From DATDPM01 sp963841995 (GTDB lineage: Bacteria; Pseudomonadota; Alphaproteobacteria; DATDPM01), in NCBI GenBank assembly GCA_963841995.1, contig CAWJEX010000003.1, positions 62,001-126,000 on the forward strand: 64,000 nt of DNA, in the 5' to 3' direction. Under the pieces are notes generated by a model that saw only the letters and a program-made list of their open reading frames with translations, was not told where the DNA came from and did not search any database. Positions 9,701 to 19,119 of the stretch are shown one piece after another. The translations under genes were made by a program, and so were the position numbers. The stretch's first letter is position 1. Each line of letters starts with the position of its first letter.

Positions 9701-10377
9701 TCATCGACATGCACAAAGAGGGCGCGGCCTTCCGCAGCTTGATGAACAATTTCGCCATCGCGATTTCGATCGCCCTGCAATACGGCGTGCCGCTCGATGA
9801 ATTCGTCGATGCCTTCACCTTCACCCGCTTCGAACCTTCGGGCTTGGTCGAGGGCAACGACGCTATCAAGATGGCGACGTCGGTGATCGATTACATCTTC
9901 CGCGAGCTGGCGGTCTCTTATCTTGGCCGTAATGATTTGGCCCATGTCGAGCCTTCGGATCTTCGGCCGGATTCGGTCGGGCGCGGCCGCAACGATAGCG
10001 CCACATCTGGAGCCGGCGAGCCCCGGGAATCCGAGGTTGCATTCGAAACGGTCAAGAAATTCGCCAGCACGGGTTATGTGCGCAGCAATCTTTATGTTCT
10101 GAATTCGGGTGGCGCCAAACGCAGCGAAGCCAGCGCAACGGCGATGAGCGTTGCGGTCGGCTCCAGCGCCACCACCGGTCTGATAGGCAGCACCGCCGAA
10201 GCTGCCTTCAGTGTCGCAGTCGGCCAAAGCATCGATGCCCCGCTCGACGAGGTGCGCCACGCGCGTCTCAAGGGCTATACGGGCGATGCCTGCGGCGAGT
10301 GCGGCAACTTCACCCTGGTCCGCAACGGGACATGCCTCAAATGCCTGTCCTGCGGTTCGACCAGCGGATGCAGCTGA
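6702..10377 (+). CDS. nrdJ: Vitamin B12-dependent ribonucleoside-diphosphate reductase (frame broken as read)
   Basis: Class II adenosylcobalamin-dependent reductase that makes deoxyribonucleotides with or without oxygen. Start is the ATG at 6702 ('MKITRRFTVEG'). Recognisable parts are 'AAPNSPQWFNTG', 'GSGTGSNFSRLRG', 'NPCSEYMFLDDTACNLASLNL' (catalytic Cys and Glu loop), 'TGTIGLVMDCDTTGIEPDFA', and the zinc-ribbon-like tail 'CGECGNFTLVRNGTCLKC' ending 'GSTSGCS', whose cysteines rereduce the active site. The frame is lost after 'GKVHKT' and regained one frame over at 'LKARDLWDQI'. One extra T in GACTTC (7982-7987) accounts for this; repaired length is 1224 residues, normal for the family. No other reductase is in the window. 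Confidence 0.95.
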
Positions 10378-10409
10378 CCCGCAGCTGCGATAAGTGCAGT
10401 CCTCCCTGA

Positions 10410-10456
10410 GCTTCGGGGGTGTGGCGGCGGCCCGCCCCTGATTTTTTCCTTTTATT
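10410..10456 (+). terminator. Possible terminator after nrdJ
   Basis: A GC-rich segment able to fold (ggggg...ggcggcggcccgcccc) is followed by 'gattttttcctttt'. The stem is imperfect, so this is a weak call. Confidence 0.35.
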
Positions 10457-10547
10457 GACGTCATGCCGCGGCTTTGGGCCGGTGCTATGATGCGCCAGGC
10501 GATGCCCTGCACGGGCTTGCATGCAAGGCCGCAAGAGGAGGCAATCG

Positions 10548-10958
10548 ATGACGAATTCGTTGACCAATCCAATGACCAATCCGTGGATGTCGTGGTGGAG
10601 CCCGTTTCCGGACCTCACCAAATTGATGCAGAACATTTCCCCGCAGACGAGCTGGTTCTCCCCCACCTATGAGGTCAACTTCGCGGGCAATCGCGAGATC
10701 GAGGCGGACGTGGTTTCGAACGTCGCCAGTTACGGGACCCAGCTCAGCGCCTTGACCAAGGCCGTGCTGGAGCTTGCCAAGAACAGCAGCGGCCCAAACG
10801 TGACTTGGTTGCGCGAGTTGGCAGGCCAGATCGACGAGCGCAAGCAAAAGCACAAGAGCAGCCTGGAAGACGATCTACGCGCCAAGCTCGACGAATTGCA
10901 GGAAACCGATCCGGCGCGGCTCGAAAAGCTCTTGCACCCCTATACCCAGCCGCATTGA
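10548..10958 (+). CDS. Small phasin-like protein of unknown function
   Basis: A 136-residue protein starting at the ATG at 10548 behind a strong ribosome binding site (agaggaggcaatcg). The N-terminus is odd: 'MTNSLTNPMTNPWMSWWSPFPDL', rich in Asn, Pro and Trp. The rest is amphipathic helix ('EADVVSNVASYGTQLSALTKAVLELA') with a charged C-terminal helix ('IDERKQKHKSSLEDDLRAKLDELQETDPARLEKLL'). There is no signal peptide or membrane helix. The helical pattern resembles phasins, which coat polyhydroxyalkanoate granules, and a clear phasin is encoded at 23.6 kb, but I see no family signature that settles it. Confidence 0.7.
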   Translation: MTNSLTNPMTNPWMSWWSPFPDLTKLMQNISPQTSWFSPTYEVNFAGNREIEADVVSNVASYGTQLSALTKAVLELAKNSSGPNVTWLRELAGQIDERKQKHKSSLEDDLRAKLDELQETDPARLEKLLHPYTQPH

Positions 10959-11037
10959 TCGGGACCAGACTGGATCGCGCGCGCTGGATTGTGCTGGCCT
11001 GCGCTATTATGCTCGCCTTCCAGCCGAGGGAGGCGGG

Positions 11038-11505
11038 ATGACCGGACGCATCGAAGCGCAATTGAAGAAACTGGGGATCACCTTGCCCGAGCCGCCGGCG
11101 CCCGCCGCGCGCTATGTGCCCTATGTCGTCTCAGGATCGCTGGTGTTCGTCGCCGGTCAGCTGCCCATGCAAGGCGGCAAGGTCGCGGTAACGGGAAGGC
11201 TCGGCGGCGAGGTGAGCGCCGATGACGGGACCCATGCAGCCCGGATATGCGCGATCAATCTCCTGGCCCAGCTGAAATCCGCCTGTCGGGGCGATCTCGA
11301 CCGGGTGAAGCGCTGCGTGCGGCTGAACGGCTTCGTCGCCTCGACCCCCGATTTCACCGAACAGCCGCGGGTGCTCAACGGGGCGTCCGATCTGATGGTT
11401 GATGTCTTGGGGGATGCAGGGAAACATTCGCGGGTTGCGGTCGGCGTTGCGGCATTGCCGCTTAACGCCGCCGTCGAAGTGGATGGAATTTTCGAAATCG
11501 GCTGA
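11038..11505 (+). CDS. RidA family protein (YjgF/YER057c/UK114)
   Basis: A 155-residue member of the longer RidA subfamily ('IEAQLKKLGITLPEPPAPAARYVPYVVSGSLVFVAGQLP' and 'AARICAINLLAQLKSACRGDLDRVKRCVRLNGFVAS'). Classical RidA deaminates reactive enamine/imine intermediates made by PLP enzymes, but the catalytic Arg lies in a C-terminal region that differs here ('GKHSRVAVGVAALPLNAAVEVDGIFEIG'). RVAVGVAALP aligns with the usual R-x-A-x-x-v-x-x-LP, so activity is plausible. It stands alone, 62 bp before a DUF1761 gene on the same strand. Confidence 0.88.
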   Translation: MTGRIEAQLKKLGITLPEPPAPAARYVPYVVSGSLVFVAGQLPMQGGKVAVTGRLGGEVSADDGTHAARICAINLLAQLKSACRGDLDRVKRCVRLNGFVASTPDFTEQPRVLNGASDLMVDVLGDAGKHSRVAVGVAALPLNAAVEVDGIFEIG

Positions 11506-11567
11506 GCAACCGCTTTGCTGCGCGCGGTGGATCGGCCGCACGCGCAGCGGATAGGAAGGAAAAAGCG

Positions 11568-11981
11568 ATGGCATTTGCAGGCGTGAATTATGTCGCGGTG
11601 GCGCTCGCGGGCGTTGCAGGGTGGCTCGTTGGTGCCCTTTGGTACTGGGTCCTCAGCAAGCCATGGATGGCGGCGAACGCCATGACGCCGGAAACCATCA
11701 AAGCCCATGGCGGGTCCTCGCCCCTGCCCTTCATCATCGCCTTTGTCGCCAATCTCATTATGGCCTGGGCGATTGCCGGTCTGCTCGGCCATTTCGGGCA
11801 ATTCACGATCAAAGATGGCATCATTTCCGGCGCGGCCTGCTGGCTCGGCTTTGTCATTACGACCATGACCGTCAACAATGTCTTCGCCAAACGCAACCCG
11901 GTCCTGTTGTTGATCGACGGCGGCCATTGGCTCGCAGTATTGATGGTTCAAGGTGCGGTCATCGGCGCGATGGGAGTGTAG
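11568..11981 (+). CDS. DUF1761 domain-containing membrane protein
   Basis: A 137-residue integral membrane protein with four predicted helices (about residues 8-30, 52-77, 84-103 and 115-135). The motif 'GALWYWVLSKPWMA' near the N-terminus is characteristic of DUF1761. Function is unknown. A ribosome binding site (aggaagg) lies 5-10 bp upstream. The last 44 bp of the gene, including the stop, are part of a perfect 54-bp tandem duplication whose second copy is untranslated. Confidence 0.85.
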   Translation: MAFAGVNYVAVALAGVAGWLVGALWYWVLSKPWMAANAMTPETIKAHGGSSPLPFIIAFVANLIMAWAIAGLLGHFGQFTIKDGIISGAACWLGFVITTMTVNNVFAKRNPVLLLIDGGHWLAVLMVQGAVIGAMGV

Positions 11982-12047
11982 AATCCCGCAATATTGATGG
12001 TTCAAGGTGCGGTCATCGGCGCGATGGGAGTGTAGAATCCCGCAATA
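11938..12047. repeat. Perfect 54-bp tandem duplication at the 3' end of the DUF1761 gene
   Basis: Unit one is 11938-11991 and unit two 11992-12045, with two further matching bases. The first unit encodes the DUF1761 C-terminus and stop, the second is downstream of the stop. Identity is complete by eye. A recent slippage event or an assembly artefact would both give this. Confidence 0.9.
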
Positions 12048-12341
12048 ACATAGGGCCGGTTTGTTTCGGCCGATTTCGAACGAAAATCGGCCCTCGATCA
12101 CCCTAAAGTTGCGCCCGAAATTCTCGATTCGCGCGGAAGAGTCCCTTCGACGATTAGGGCTATCCTTCCCCGTCTCGGCCTTGTGTGCCAATCCAATGCG
12201 ATGCGACGATCTGATGATTGAAACCGGCAAGATCGCGTCATATCTGCGCAAGAATCCGCAGCGTTCGCCTGCCCGGGGGAATTCTTGACTGGCGATGGAG
12301 GCGGTGAACCTTCGATACGATGAGCGGGGCGGGGGTGAGCG
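11982..12341. other. Intergenic region with duplication remnant and a hairpin
   Basis: Contains the second copy of the 54-bp repeat and a hairpin at 12068-12092 (ggccgattt, 7-base loop, aaatcggcc) with no T-run after it. The remaining 250 bp up to the efflux adaptor show no supported gene; a 75-residue open frame at 12061-12288 lacks a ribosome binding site and family resemblance. Confidence 0.5.
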
Positions 12342-13577
12342 ATGAACGATAGTGGGCCAGATCGCCGAACAGAACAACGCCCGGCGCGCCGAGGTCTTGT
12401 CACATGGGTCATCGTCCTCGCCGTTTTAGGAGTCGGCGCCGCGGTCTGGCATTGGATCGGCCCTCATGTCCGCGGACTTTCGAGCAGCAGCACGATCGCG
12501 CAGGCGGGCGCAGCGCCGCCGGTGACGGTCAGTCACCCCCTCAAGATGGACATCACCGTCTGGAACGAATTCACCGGTCAATTTGCCGCGGTCGAAGACG
12601 TCGAAATCCGGGCCCGGGTCAGCGGCTATTTGACCGAGATCGATTTCAAGGACGGACAGGACGTCAAGCAAGGCGATCTTCTGTTCGTGATCGATCCCCG
12701 CCCTTTCCAAGCCGATTTGCAGCAGGCGGAAGCAAATCTTGAACGCGATAAGGCCCAGGTCGTGCGCGCCGATGCGGACCTAAAGCGCTACGCCGAGCTC
12801 GCGAAAAAGGACTTCGCCTCGCAGCAGCAACTCGAAACCGCGCGGGCCACTGCAGACGCCGCTGCGGCGACGGTCAAGGCCGATGAGGCGGCGGTTGCGC
12901 AAGCCAAATTGAACCTCGAATTCACCCACATCACCGCGCCGGTCGGCGGCCGCATCAGCAATCACTTGGTCAGCCTGGGTAACCTGGTCATCGGCGGCTC
13001 GTCGGCGACGACGACGCTGCTGACGACCATCGTTTCGCTCGATCCCATTTATCTCTATTTCGACACCGACGAGAACGATTATTTGAGTTACCGGCGCGCG
13101 GTCGTCGCCGGCACGATCCCCTCGCCGATCACCAGCATGGAGGCCGTGCAGGCCAAGCTTGCCGACGATCAGAGTTGGGCCCATGAAGGGAACCTGAATT
13201 TCGTCGACAATCAGTTCAATCGAAGTGCCGGAACCATCCGCGTACGCGCAGTCTTTCCGAATCATGATTTGCTGATCCGGCCCGGTCAGTTCGGCCGCGT
13301 GCGGGTGCCGAGCCCGGATGCGCGCCAGGCGATTCTGGTGCCGGACAGCGCCATCATCGCCGACCAATCGCGCAAGATCGTCATGACCGTCAAGGATGAC
13401 GGCACCGTCGAACCGCGGGTCATCGAACCCGGACCGACCTTTCAAGGATTGCGCGTCGTCCGCAGCGGACTTTCCACCGACGACAACGTCATCATCGACG
13501 GCGTCGTGCGCGCACGTCCGGGAGCGAAGGTCACGCCGCAGCCCGGCAAGATCGCGCCCGATCCGCAAGCCGACTAA
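12342..13577 (+). CDS. RND efflux periplasmic adaptor (membrane fusion protein)
   Basis: A 411-residue HlyD/AcrA-type adaptor that links an inner-membrane RND pump to an outer-membrane channel. One N-terminal helix ('WVIVLAVLGVGAAVWHWIG', about 25-43) anchors it; there is no lipobox. The lipoyl half-motifs 'VEIRARVSGYLTEIDFKDGQDVKQGDLLFVIDP' and 'LEFTHITAPVGGRISNHLVSLGNLV' flank a coiled-coil hairpin at about 130-185. The C-terminal barrel and membrane-proximal domains follow. The best resemblance is to the MexE/BepF group, which pairs with HAE1 pumps for drugs. The pump gene starts 15 bp after the stop. No TetR or LysR regulator is adjacent. Confidence 0.93.
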   Translation: MNDSGPDRRTEQRPARRGLVTWVIVLAVLGVGAAVWHWIGPHVRGLSSSSTIAQAGAAPPVTVSHPLKMDITVWNEFTGQFAAVEDVEIRARVSGYLTEIDFKDGQDVKQGDLLFVIDPRPFQADLQQAEANLERDKAQVVRADADLKRYAELAKKDFASQQQLETARATADAAAATVKADEAAVAQAKLNLEFTHITAPVGGRISNHLVSLGNLVIGGSSATTTLLTTIVSLDPIYLYFDTDENDYLSYRRAVVAGTIPSPITSMEAVQAKLADDQSWAHEGNLNFVDNQFNRSAGTIRVRAVFPNHDLLIRPGQFGRVRVPSPDARQAILVPDSAIIADQSRKIVMTVKDDGTVEPRVIEPGPTFQGLRVVRSGLSTDDNVIIDGVVRARPGAKVTPQPGKIAPDPQAD

Positions 13578-13592
13578 TCCGGCCGCGGCGCT

Positions 13593-16500
13593 ATGAATTT
13601 CTCTCACTTCTTCGTCGACCGGCCCATCTTCGCCGCGGTTCTGTCGATCTTCATTACGCTTATTGGCGGCATCGCCTATTTCGCGCTTCCCGTCGCGCAA
13701 TATCCGGAAATAGCGCCCCCAACCATCGTGGTGACCGCCAGTTATCCCGGCGCCTCGGCGGAAGTCGTCAGCAACACGGTCGCAACGCCGCTGGAGCAGG
13801 AGATCAACGGCGTCGAGAACATGCTCTACATGGTCTCGCAGTCGACGGGCGACGGCAATCTTCAGCTCACGATCAGCTTCGCGCTGGGCACCGATCTCAA
13901 TATCGCCCAGGTTCTAGTGCAAAACCGCGTGGCGATCGCGCAGCCGCGCCTTCCCGACGAAGTCCAGCGCATCGGCGTCACGGTGAAGAAGAACTCCCCG
14001 GACATGCTGATGGTCATCCATCTCAGCTCGCCGGATGGCTCGCGCGACCAGCTCTACATCTCGAACTACGCGACCCTCCAGGTGAAAGACGAGCTCGCGC
14101 GCCTCGAGGGTGTGGGCGATGTGCGCGTGTTCGGCGCCCGCGACTATTCGATGCGAATTTGGCTCGACCCCGACAAGGTGGCGGCGCGTGGGCTGACCGC
14201 CGGCGACATCATCGCGGCCCTGCAGGCGCAAAACGTTCAGGTTGCGTCCGGCGTCTTAAATCAGCCGCCGGTGAAAAACCAGCGCGCTTTCCAGCTTGAT
14301 GTGCAGACCCTCGGCCGATTGCAGGATCCGGGCCAGTTCGAGAACATCCTGGTCAAAACCGATCCCGACGGGCACGTCACGCGGATTCGCGATGTCGGCC
14401 GGGCGGAGCTCGGCGCCCAGGACTACAGCGCGAACAGCTATCTCGATAAACGTCAGGCCGTTCCCCTGGTCATTTTCCAGCTTCCCGGTTCCAATGCCCT
14501 GGCGACCGCCGAGCGCATCAAATCGACGATCGCGGAACTCGCCAAATCCTTCCCCCAGGGTTTGCGTTATGACATCGTTTACAATCCGACCGAATTCATC
14601 GCCGAATCCGTCCGCGAGGTGACGAAATCGATTTACGAGGCGGTGGTTCTCGTCGTTATCGTGGTGATTCTGTTCCTGCAGACCTGGCGCGCTTCGATTA
14701 TCCCGATCGTGGCGATACCGGTTTCCCTCATCGGAACTTTCTCGGTCATCGCCGCCCTCGGCTATTCGCTGAATAACCTCTCGCTGTTCGGCCTGGTGCT
14801 GGCGATCGGCATTGTCGTCGACGACGCGATTGTGGTGGTCGAAAACGTCGAGCGCAATATCGAGCACGGCATGAATCCGCTCGAGGCCGCGCATAAGACG
14901 ATGGACGAGGTGGGCGGCGCCTTGGTGGCCATCGCCCTCGTGCTGTCGGCGGTGTTCATCCCCGCGATCTTCATTCCGGGCATTTCCGGGCAGTTCTTCC
15001 GCCAATTCGCCGTGACCATCGCTTCGGCGACGGCGATTTCCTGCTTCGTTTCGCTGACCTTGAGCCCGGCGCTCTGCGCGCTTCTGCTCAAGCCGCGCGA
15101 GCGCCGCCGGGCGGCGCCGCTCGTCCTGCGGCCCTTCACCGCGTTTTTCCGCGGTTTTAACTTCGCATTCGAGAAGCTTTCCTCCGGCTATGGCGGCTTG
15201 ACGCGAAAGTTGCTCCGGGCTTCGGCCATCGTTCTCGTCGTCTATGCCGGCCTCATCGGCTTGGCCGCCTGGCAATTCAGCCGGGCACCGACCGGATTCA
15301 TTCCGCAATTGGATCAAGGCTATCTCATTACCGTCATCCAGCTGCCGCCCGGCGCGTCGCTCGCCCGGACCGATGCGGTGGTGCGGCAAGCGACCCAGAT
15401 CATCCTCGATACGCCGGGCGTTCTTCATGCCGTGCCCTTCGCCGGCTTCGACGCCGCCACCTTCACCAACGCGTCCAATGCCGGGGCGATCTTCTCGCCG
15501 CTTCAGCCCTTCGCCGAGCGGAGCGCCAAGGGCCTCAGCGCCGGGCACATTGTGGCGGATCTCCAGCAGCGGCTCGGCGCCATCCAATCCGCGTTCATCA
15601 TCGTAATCCCGCCGCCGCCAGTGCGCGGCATCGGCAGCGCCGGCGGATTTAAAATGATGATCCAGGACAAGCAGGGCCGCGGCTTGGGCGCGCTTGAAGC
15701 GGCGACCCAGGATATCGTCGGTGCGGCCAACAAAGTGCCGGGATTGACCAGCGTTTTCTCGCTGTTCAACACCCGAACCCCGATGATTTATGCCGACATC
15801 GACCGGGTGAAGGCGGAGATGCTGGGGGTGGCGCCCGATCAAGTCTTCCAGACCCTCGAAGTCTATCTCGGCTCCGATTTCGTCAACGAGTTCAACTATC
15901 TCGGCCGGACCTACCGGGTGATCGCCCAAGCCGACGCGCCGTTCCGCATGACCGCCCGCGACATCGCCAATCTCAACACGCGAAACAGCAGCGGCGACAT
16001 GGTCCCGATCGGATCGGTGGCGACCTTCCGCGACATCACCGCTCCCTATCGCGTCCCTCGATACGATCTCTATCCGGCGGCGGAAGTTCAGGGCAATGTG
16101 CTTCCCGGCTATTCGACCGGCTACGCCCTGGCCGCCATGGAGCAGCTGGCGAGCCAGCGCCTTCCCGCCGGCTTCGGCTATGAATGGACGGAGCTCGCCT
16201 ATCAGGAAAAGGCGGCCGGCAATACCGGCATCCTGGTGTTCGCCGCCTCCATCGTGTTCGTCTTCCTGGTGCTCGCCGCCCAATACGAAAGCTGGGCGCT
16301 GCCGCTATCGGTCATCCTGATCGTGCCGATGTGCTTGCTCGCGGCGGTCAGCGGACTGCTTGCCCGCGGCATGGACGTCAATATCCTGGCCCAGGTCGGA
16401 TTCGTGGTGCTGGTCGGCTTGGCCGCGAAAAACGCGATTCTGATCGTCGAATTCGCGCGGCAAGGCGAGGAGCAAGGGATGAGCCGCTTCGAAGCCGCGA

Positions 16501-16751
16501 TTCAGGCGGCGCGGACCCGGCTCCGGCCGATCCTGATGACATCCTTCGCCTTCATCTTCGGCGTGCTGCCGCTCGCCGTCGCGGTCGGGGCGGGTGCTGA
16601 GATGCGCCAATCGCTTGGCACCGCCGTGTTCTTCGGGATGCTGGGCGTGACCGGCTTCGGTTTGATCTTTACGCCGGTCTTCTATTCCGTGGTGCGCGGA
16701 TGGCTCGGCGCCCGAAAGAAGATTGTTCAGCCTGTCCAACCCGCCGAGTGA
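13593..16751 (+). CDS. RND multidrug efflux permease, HAE1 family
   Basis: A 1052-residue trimeric inner-membrane proton/drug antiporter. It has the expected layout: helix 1 ('FAAVLSIFITLIGGIAYFALP'), a large periplasmic porter loop, helices 2-6 with the proton-relay aspartates in 'GIVVDDAIVVVENVER', a second periplasmic loop, then helices 8-12 with the relay Lys in 'LVGLAAKNAILIVEFA'. 'GATWAEL'-type asparagine and glycine motifs of AcrB are partly conserved. It is MexF/AcrB-like rather than a metal pump. It forms an operon with the adaptor upstream; no outer-membrane factor gene follows, so a shared TolC-like channel is presumed. Confidence 0.95.
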   Translation: MNFSHFFVDRPIFAAVLSIFITLIGGIAYFALPVAQYPEIAPPTIVVTASYPGASAEVVSNTVATPLEQEINGVENMLYMVSQSTGDGNLQLTISFALGTDLNIAQVLVQNRVAIAQPRLPDEVQRIGVTVKKNSPDMLMVIHLSSPDGSRDQLYISNYATLQVKDELARLEGVGDVRVFGARDYSMRIWLDPDKVAARGLTAGDIIAALQAQNVQVASGVLNQPPVKNQRAFQLDVQTLGRLQDPGQFENILVKTDPDGHVTRIRDVGRAELGAQDYSANSYLDKRQAVPLVIFQLPGSNALATAERIKSTIAELAKSFPQGLRYDIVYNPTEFIAESVREVTKSIYEAVVLVVIVVILFLQTWRASIIPIVAIPVSLIGTFSVIAALGYSLNNLSLFGLVLAIGIVVDDAIVVVENVERNIEHGMNPLEAAHKTMDEVGGALVAIALVLSAVFIPAIFIPGISGQFFRQFAVTIASATAISCFVSLTLSPALCALLLKPRERRRAAPLVLRPFTAFFRGFNFAFEKLSSGYGGLTRKLLRASAIVLVVYAGLIGLAAWQFSRAPTGFIPQLDQGYLITVIQLPPGASLARTDAVVRQATQIILDTPGVLHAVPFAGFDAATFTNASNAGAIFSPLQPFAERSAKGLSAGHIVADLQQRLGAIQSAFIIVIPPPPVRGIGSAGGFKMMIQDKQGRGLGALEAATQDIVGAANKVPGLTSVFSLFNTRTPMIYADIDRVKAEMLGVAPDQVFQTLEVYLGSDFVNEFNYLGRTYRVIAQADAPFRMTARDIANLNTRNSSGDMVPIGSVATFRDITAPYRVPRYDLYPAAEVQGNVLPGYSTGYALAAMEQLASQRLPAGFGYEWTELAYQEKAAGNTGILVFAASIVFVFLVLAAQYESWALPLSVILIVPMCLLAAVSGLLARGMDVNILAQVGFVVLVGLAAKNAILIVEFARQGEEQGMSRFEAAIQAARTRLRPILMTSFAFIFGVLPLAVAVGAGAEMRQSLGTAVFFGMLGVTGFGLIFTPVFYSVVRGWLGARKKIVQPVQPAE

Positions 16752-16781
16752 GGGGGCTCCTGACCGGTTTTGCGGCAATGT

Positions 16782-17639
16782 CTAATGGGCGGGAACAGGC
16801 CGTTTGTATTCCTTTAGGCGATCCGCCTCGATTTGGGCACGAAGGTTCCGATCAAACTCAATGATGTGCTCAATCGGTATAGCGTCAGTACCGCGATAAG
16901 GTTGAAACTCATACGCAATGCCGAGCCCGGGGGCGATCGTATAGGTGACGTCACAACCGTCTATCGCGAGCGTGAACGAATCTCCGTCGCAATTGACCAC
17001 AAAGGGTTTCCCAAGCGGCGGCGTGTAGACGTTCGGAAAAGTCAAATAAGATGCAGTCCAATCCGCAACGTGTCTTTCACTATTTGGCTTGATACGGCAA
17101 ACGGTCATTCCGATAGACGGCTCTTCGCCGATCGTTCCGACTTCGCACCTCTTTTTGGCGGCTCCCTGCTGCGCCAGTTCGCCGGGCCGTTGAGGATCGT
17201 CGGGAGATGGCCGAGCGTCGCCCCGAAGCGTTCTAAATAGTCGCATGAGCTGTGGACGTGGTTGTGCATCCGGTGACTTTCCGTCCGGAGTGCGATCGTC
17301 GGAATAATAAGCGAATGAATAGCTCGATAGCTGCTGGGGGTTGCCCGGACAGCCTTCGGGCTCAGTCGGATCGGGCGGTTGGATCCGATCAGATCCTGGA
17401 TAAATCTCTCCGACGACAACCGTTCCCATCGTCGGCACCGCCAAGACATTCCGCCCGAGGGCGATATAGAGTTAGCCGTGGGCATCGGCCTTGCACTTCG
17501 AGGGATCGTAGCCAGGTTTGCTCGGTGCTGCTGCTGACAGAACCTGCATCGGCAGCACGCTGACAGCCACGAACAAGCCGACGACCCCAAGATTCAACAC
17601 CCGTCGCGTCAGTCGAGAAAACAAATTGGCCGCTATCAT
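16782..17639 (-). pseudogene. Secreted protein of unknown function with an in-frame stop
   Basis: One continuous frame runs from an ATG at 17637-17639 to the stop at 16782, interrupted only by TAA at 17472-17474. The part before the stop has a signal peptide ('LGVVGLFVAVSVLPMQVLSAAA') and a mature N-terminus 'SKPGYDPSKCKADAHG'. The part after reads on naturally as 'LYIALGRNVLAVPTMGTVVVGEIYPG', with conserved cysteines ('EGCPGN', 'KKRCEV', 'VNCDG', 'DGCDVTY') suggesting disulphides. Repaired length is about 285 residues. Either a point nonsense mutation or a base error would explain it. I do not recognise the family. It converges on the RND pump gene. Confidence 0.7.
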
Positions 17640-17874
17640 CGTTGCCGCCCCAATGGTGTGACGCCTTCGTGGTAGCAAAATTTCGTTACCGAAACCCTAC
17701 GTTGAAGCCATTATTTATGGGATTATCTTGAAAATGCGCTCGACCATTATCATCGCATGGAGAGCTGTGACGCTCTGTGGGTCGGCGTTTTGGACGCCCT
17801 TTGTTTTCAATTGCACGCATCGGTATGACCAGCGAACATTGACATCATGACGTTCGTCACAAAATTTCCGCACG

Positions 17875-19026
17875 ATGCCTGACGGTCGTGAAGCGGCGAA
17901 GGTTCGGGTTGTTTCCAGGATCGCCGAGGTGAAGGCGGCTGATTGGGATGCATGCGCCGGCCCGGAGAATCGATTCGTCTCCCACGGCTTTCTTTCCGCA
18001 CTCGAAGACAGCGCATCGGCGACCGCGAAGACCGGCTGGCTGCCCCGGCATCTGGTCTTGGAAGATGCGGCCGGATTGGTCGTCGCCGCGGCGCCGCTCT
18101 ACATCAAATCGCATTCCATGGGCGAGTACGTGTTCGACCAGGGCTGGGCCCAGGCCTATGAGAATGCCGGCGGGCGGTATTATCCGAAGCTGCTCTCCGC
18201 GGTGCCATTCACGCCGGTCCCGGGTCAGCGCTTATTGGCCCGCGATGAGGAATCCCGGCGGCGGCTGGCCGCCGCCATGATCGAGATCGCCCGCCGCCAC
18301 GAGCTGTCCTCGGTCCACGTCAATTTCACGACCGAGCCGGAGGTCCGGCGCTTGGCGGAATTCGGATTTCTCATTCGCACCGGTTTTCAGTTCCATTGGC
18401 GCAATCGCGGCTATCGAAGTTTCGACGATTTCCTGAATGACCTGACCGCGCGCAAGCGCAAGATGATTCGCCACGAGCGGACCGACGCCCTCAAGCATCT
18501 AACGGTGCGGATTGCCCGCGGTGGCGAGATCAGCGAAGCCGATTGGGATGCGTTCTTCGATTTCTATCAGGAGACGGGCTCGCGGAAATGGGGAAGCCCC
18601 TATCTGACCCGGGAATTCTTTTCCCGTCTTTCCGCCACCATGCCGGATAAAATCGTTTTGATCTTTGCCGAGCGCGGCGGCCGGCCGATTGCCGGGGCGT
18701 TGAACGTTCTCGGCGCCGACGCTCTTTACGGGCGCTATTGGGGCGCCATCGAACACCGGCCGTTCCTGCATTTCGAGCTTTGCTATTACCAAGCCATCGA
18801 ATTCGCGATCGCGCAGAAGCTCGCCCGAGTCGAAGCCGGCGCCCAAGGCGAACACAAAGTGCCGCGCGGTTATCTGCCGACTCCCACCTACAGCGCCCAC
18901 TATTTGCGGGATTTCGGATTCCGCGACGCGGTCGCGCGTTTTCTGCAGGAGGAAACCCGGGCCGTCGCCGCCGAAATGGCGATGCTCGCCGAAATGTCGC
19001 CGTTCAAGACGGAAAGCAAAGGTTGA
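17875..19026 (+). CDS. FemAB-like GNAT family acyltransferase
   Basis: A 383-residue protein of the FemAB_like / 'peptidogalycan biosynthesis' family (two tandem GNAT folds), widespread in proteobacteria and without a proven substrate. Supporting segments are 'PENRFVSHGFLSALEDS', 'VFDQGWAQAYENAGGRYYPKLLSAVPFTPVPG', 'RKRKMIRHERTDAL' and 'GRYWGAIEHRPFLHFELCYYQAIEFAI'. Members are cytosolic and thought to transfer aminoacyl or acyl groups. Here it stands alone upstream of three cytochrome c genes with a 93-bp gap; a functional link is not evident. Confidence 0.88.
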   Translation: MPDGREAAKVRVVSRIAEVKAADWDACAGPENRFVSHGFLSALEDSASATAKTGWLPRHLVLEDAAGLVVAAAPLYIKSHSMGEYVFDQGWAQAYENAGGRYYPKLLSAVPFTPVPGQRLLARDEESRRRLAAAMIEIARRHELSSVHVNFTTEPEVRRLAEFGFLIRTGFQFHWRNRGYRSFDDFLNDLTARKRKMIRHERTDALKHLTVRIARGGEISEADWDAFFDFYQETGSRKWGSPYLTREFFSRLSATMPDKIVLIFAERGGRPIAGALNVLGADALYGRYWGAIEHRPFLHFELCYYQAIEFAIAQKLARVEAGAQGEHKVPRGYLPTPTYSAHYLRDFGFRDAVARFLQEETRAVAAEMAMLAEMSPFKTESKG

Positions 19027-19119
19027 TGGGGGCAAGGACCGATCCGGGAACCGCCTTCTGGCACCACGGCCTCCGCTGTGCCATCATCGTGCAAATACCG
19101 ATAAGGGACAGAGACATCC

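Noticed and set aside
12061..12288. 75-residue open frame in the gap before the efflux adaptor
   Set aside because: No ribosome binding site, no family resemblance, and codon use unlike the neighbours.
14256..16283. 675-codon open frame opposite the RND permease
   Set aside because: His/Arg/Gly/Glu-rich shadow typical of the reverse strand of a high-GC gene; the permease is unmistakable.
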